This document shows, one piece after another, positions 15,617-17,169 of a stretch of DNA of 17,169 nt (positions are counted from its first letter, which is position 1; each line of letters starts with the position of its first letter). The stretch is from the NCBI GenBank assembly GCA_046484125.1, contig JAWOBX010000117.1, positions 1-17,169 of the forward strand. The letters run 5' to 3'. Under the pieces are notes generated by a model, which saw nothing but the letters and a program-made list of their open reading frames with translations, was not told the origin of the DNA and did not search any database. The translations under genes were made by a program, and so were the position numbers. This DNA is from JBGLNL01 sp046484125 (GTDB lineage: Bacteria; Chloroflexota; Dehalococcoidia; SZUA-161; SpSt-899).

Positions 15617-15937
15617 ATGTCAACACCCTATTCGATTATAAATAATAAATATATCAATAGTGCCACCGCTCTATACGGACAGCTTAATTCACTGGAATTA
15701 AAATTAAACTTGAGCGACCAAATTATTAAGGCCATAATATCTATAAATATTGTAAGCTTGTATTTATTAAACGTAACGGGCCCGGAAACCGTCAGCTTTT
15801 TAAGTGAAGCACTGGGTGAAAATAGCATCGCGGAACATTTGTATAGAATCGTCAGGGACAGTACACCACGGGAGCCATCAGCTATAAATATAAACGTCGT
15901 TTTGAATGTCCCTTGTATCCGAATTAATTGTTTGTAA
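15617..15937 (+). CDS. AT-rich orphan ORF carrying the repeat tail (hypothetical)
   Basis: This is a 106-residue frame I do not recognise. The first part (15617-15780) is distinctly AT-rich compared with all neighbours. From about residue 58 (VTGPETVSFLSEALGENS, then IAEHLYRIVRDS) it is the third copy of the dispersed repeat, with the frame open, unlike copies A and B. The ATG follows AGCAGGA with no spacing, so translation is doubtful, and an in-frame TAA lies just upstream. It may be a remnant of a foreign multi-copy gene or a chance open frame over a repeat. The surrounding gap 15440-16170 otherwise holds a short hairpin near 15577-15593 and the DEAD-box leader. Confidence 0.25.
   Translation: MSTPYSIINNKYINSATALYGQLNSLELKLNLSDQIIKAIISINIVSLYLLNVTGPETVSFLSEALGENSIAEHLYRIVRDSTPREPSAININVVLNVPCIRINCL
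15791..15862 (+). repeat. Dispersed repeat, copy C (tail only)
   Basis: From GTCAGCTTTTTAAGTGAAGC onward this stretch matches the tails of copies A and B through GTCAGGGAC. The palindrome is absent. Upstream, GTAACGGGCCCGGAAACC (15773-15790) is only loosely like the right arm GTTACCGGAGTA of A and B, with 6 extra bases. Codons 15815-15862 encode GENSIAEHLYRIVRDS, the same 16 residues as in copy B, with only synonymous differences. Confidence 0.8.
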
Positions 15938-15944
15938 AAGCATC

Positions 15945-15975
15945 GAAGACAACGCTACCTTTTTTGTGTTATACT
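15945..15975 (+). promoter_or_regulatory. Possible promoter of the DEAD-box helicase leader
   Basis: A -10-like TATACT is at 15970-15975. The best -35 is AAGACA (15945-15950), 19 nt upstream, a weak match at wide spacing. Transcription from near 15982 would make a leader of about 190 nt before the helicase ATG. No other candidate is seen nearby. Confidence 0.35.
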
Positions 15976-16017
15976 ATAAACAGCCACGTAAACCGGGGAT
16001 ATGTGCTGCAGAAGATG

Positions 16018-16054
16018 CCGCCTGACCTTATTGCGAGGGACGGGCGGTTTTTTT
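16018..16054 (+). terminator. Intrinsic terminator inside the DEAD-box helicase leader (possible attenuator)
   Basis: CCGCCTG (16018-16024) pairs with CGGGCGG (16041-16047), with one T-G wobble. An A-A mismatch and two more C-G pairs extend the stem inward, the loop is about 10 nt, and seven T follow (16048-16054). It lies between the likely promoter near 15970 and the ATG at 16171, so it could stop transcripts before the gene. If the orphan ORF at 15617-15937 is expressed, it could instead be that transcript's end. Confidence 0.65.
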
Positions 16055-16068
16055 GTTGTGACAGCGGG

Positions 16069-16166
16069 CTCCTACTTGCTAGCTGGGGTCGGCTGTCGAA
16101 ACCAACGGGGGACCTGGTCCGAAAGGATCAGGTAAGACAGTGGACTAACAAATACGCAAGTAGGAG
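16069..16166 (+). promoter_or_regulatory. Structured leader RNA whose closing stem contains the helicase ribosome-binding site
   Basis: CTCCTACTTGC (16069-16079) is the exact reverse complement of GCAAGTAGGAG (16156-16166), an 11-bp stem that buries the whole AGGAG Shine-Dalgarno of the gene starting at 16171. Inside are a GGTC/GACT helix (16087-16090 with 16143-16146), a CTGTC/GACAG helix (16093-16097 with 16136-16140), and a 9-bp hairpin capped by a GAAA tetraloop (16112-16133). An unpaired purine-rich stretch, GAAACCAACGGGGG, lies between the last two. The nested design suggests a riboswitch, protein-binding site or temperature-sensitive element. I do not recognise a named family. Confidence 0.6.
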
Positions 16167-16170
16167 AATA

Positions 16171-17169
16171 ATGACAAACGAATTTACCCAATTGGGTCTG
16201 CACCCGCAACTGGTGCAGACGGTAACAGAACTCGGCTATACTGCCCCAACACCCATACAGGCGGAGGTCATCCCGTTAATGCTGGCCGGCCATGACGTTA
16301 TTGGTCAGGCGCAGACCGGAACCGGCAAAACCGCAGCCTTCGCGTTACCCTTGCTTCAAAATTTGCAACAAGCAAAGCGCTGTGTTCAGGCACTCGTTCT
16401 CGCTCCAACCCGCGAACTGGCCATGCAGGTAACCCAGGCAACGCATGAATACGGCAATTCCCAGCGAGTACGGGTCCTGGCTGTTTACGGGGGACAGCCA
16501 TATGGACAGCAGATCAGTCGTCTCAGGCAGGGTGTGGATATTGTGGTAGGTACGCCCGGGCGCTTACTGGACCTGATAAAGAAAGGGGAACTCGATCTAA
16601 GTGGTGTGAGCACCGTGGTTCTCGATGAAGCGGACGAAATGCTCAGCATGGGTTTCATTGAAGATATCAAGGAGATTCTCAGCAAAACCCCGTCTGAACG
16701 CCAGACAGCCCTCTTTTCGGCCACCATCATGGCGGAGATCCGCAATCTGGCTAATAAGTACATGAAGTCGCCTCACTCCGTAACTATAGAAAGCAAACAC
16801 CTTACGGTCGATGCCGTCGATCATCGTTGTTGTCTGGTCAACAGAGAAGACAAACTGGCTGTTCTCACCCGGCTCTTTGAGGTTGAGGATATCACCAGCG
16901 CGCTGATATTTGTAAGCACGCGTATAGGTACGAGCAATTTAGTGAATGAACTGATGGGCCGAGGCGTCGCCGCCGAGGCCCTGAACGGGGACCTGAACCA
17001 GCAGACTCGAGAGCAGGTTTTGAATCGGTTTCGCCGCAATCAAAGCACGGTACTTGTGGCCACGGACGTAGCGGCCAGGGGACTGGATATTGACGATATT
17101 TCACATGTGTTCAATTATGATTTACCACTGGATCCGGAAATGTATGTGCATCGTATTGGACGTACGGGA
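16171..17169 (+). CDS. DEAD-box ATP-dependent RNA helicase, C-terminus outside window
   Basis: The frame is open from the ATG at 16171 to the window end (333 codons seen). In order: a Q-motif region with GYTAPTPIQ (22-30), Walker A AQTGTGKT (47-54), PTRELA (79-84), TPGRL (128-132), LDEAD (151-155), SAT (183-185), the ATDVAARGLDID block (297-308), and YVHRIGRTG (325-333), where the window ends. This is a complete helicase core of the DeaD/CshA/RhlE kind. Which subgroup it belongs to depends on the missing C-terminal extension. Such proteins unwind short RNA duplexes in ribosome assembly and mRNA decay, and are often cold-induced. AGGAG lies at 16162-16166, four bases before the ATG, but inside a strong stem, and a terminator precedes it. 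Expression is therefore probably regulated in the leader. Confidence 0.95.
   Translation, partial: MTNEFTQLGLHPQLVQTVTELGYTAPTPIQAEVIPLMLAGHDVIGQAQTGTGKTAAFALPLLQNLQQAKRCVQALVLAPTRELAMQVTQATHEYGNSQRVRVLAVYGGQPYGQQISRLRQGVDIVVGTPGRLLDLIKKGELDLSGVSTVVLDEADEMLSMGFIEDIKEILSKTPSERQTALFSATIMAEIRNLANKYMKSPHSVTIESKHLTVDAVDHRCCLVNREDKLAVLTRLFEVEDITSALIFVSTRIGTSNLVNELMGRGVAAEALNGDLNQQTREQVLNRFRRNQSTVLVATDVAARGLDIDDISHVFNYDLPLDPEMYVHRIGRTG

Noticed and set aside
16080..16155. Resemblance of ACGGGGGACC in the helicase leader to the ydaO c-di-AMP riboswitch
   Set aside because: Only one short purine-rich block is similar; the conserved GGGGTGAATC partner and the two-fold architecture are not seen.
1..17169. 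CRISPR arrays, tRNA genes and complete insertion sequences
   Set aside because: No regularly spaced repeats, no tRNA-like TTCGA/T-loop with matching acceptor ends, and no transposase motifs were seen in reading the window.

Overview
The window reads as a chromosomal segment of a bacterium with roughly balanced GC, probably a Gram-positive-type anaerobe or facultative organism (Firmicutes or a deep-branching actinobacterial or related lineage). Three things point that way: a large Bacillus-type SRP RNA with an Alu domain, a DnaQ-DinG fusion helicase of the Gram-positive layout, and an MEP-pathway kinase (ispE) next to ksgA. This placement is an inference; no rRNA or other strong phylogenetic marker is present.

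Layout. 1-622 (+): 3' end of an acetyl-CoA synthetase-like gene. 623-937: a hairpin-rich intergenic stretch holding repeat copy A. 938-7486 (-), read right to left: ksgA (rRNA dimethyltransferase), ispE, a VTT/DedA-type membrane protein, a DnaQ-DinG helicase and a MEMO-family protein, closely spaced and probably co-transcribed. 7711-7985 (-): the large SRP RNA with a well-formed promoter, and repeat copy B directly upstream of it. 8235-10279 (-): leuD and leuB overlapping, then a small CGGC-type cysteine-rich protein. 10491-15439 (-): two related PAS sensor histidine kinases, one membrane-bound and one a soluble 1070-residue hybrid with four PAS domains and two receiver domains. 15440-16170: an intergenic region with an AT-rich orphan ORF carrying repeat copy C, then a structured leader. 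16171-17169 (+): a DEAD-box RNA helicase cut by the window end.

Most of the protein genes are housekeeping or signalling genes. Two non-gene signals stand out. First, a dispersed repeat occurs three times (about 701-832, 8028-8157 and 15791-15862). Two copies carry a 56-nt palindrome (27-bp arms, perfect in copy A). The shared tail looks like a decayed coding segment: copies B and C encode the same 16-residue peptide with only synonymous differences. Second, the DEAD-box helicase gene has a leader with an intrinsic terminator followed by a structured domain whose 11-bp closing stem contains the whole Shine-Dalgarno sequence. This looks like a two-level cis-regulatory RNA. I cannot match either signal to a named family from the sequence alone.
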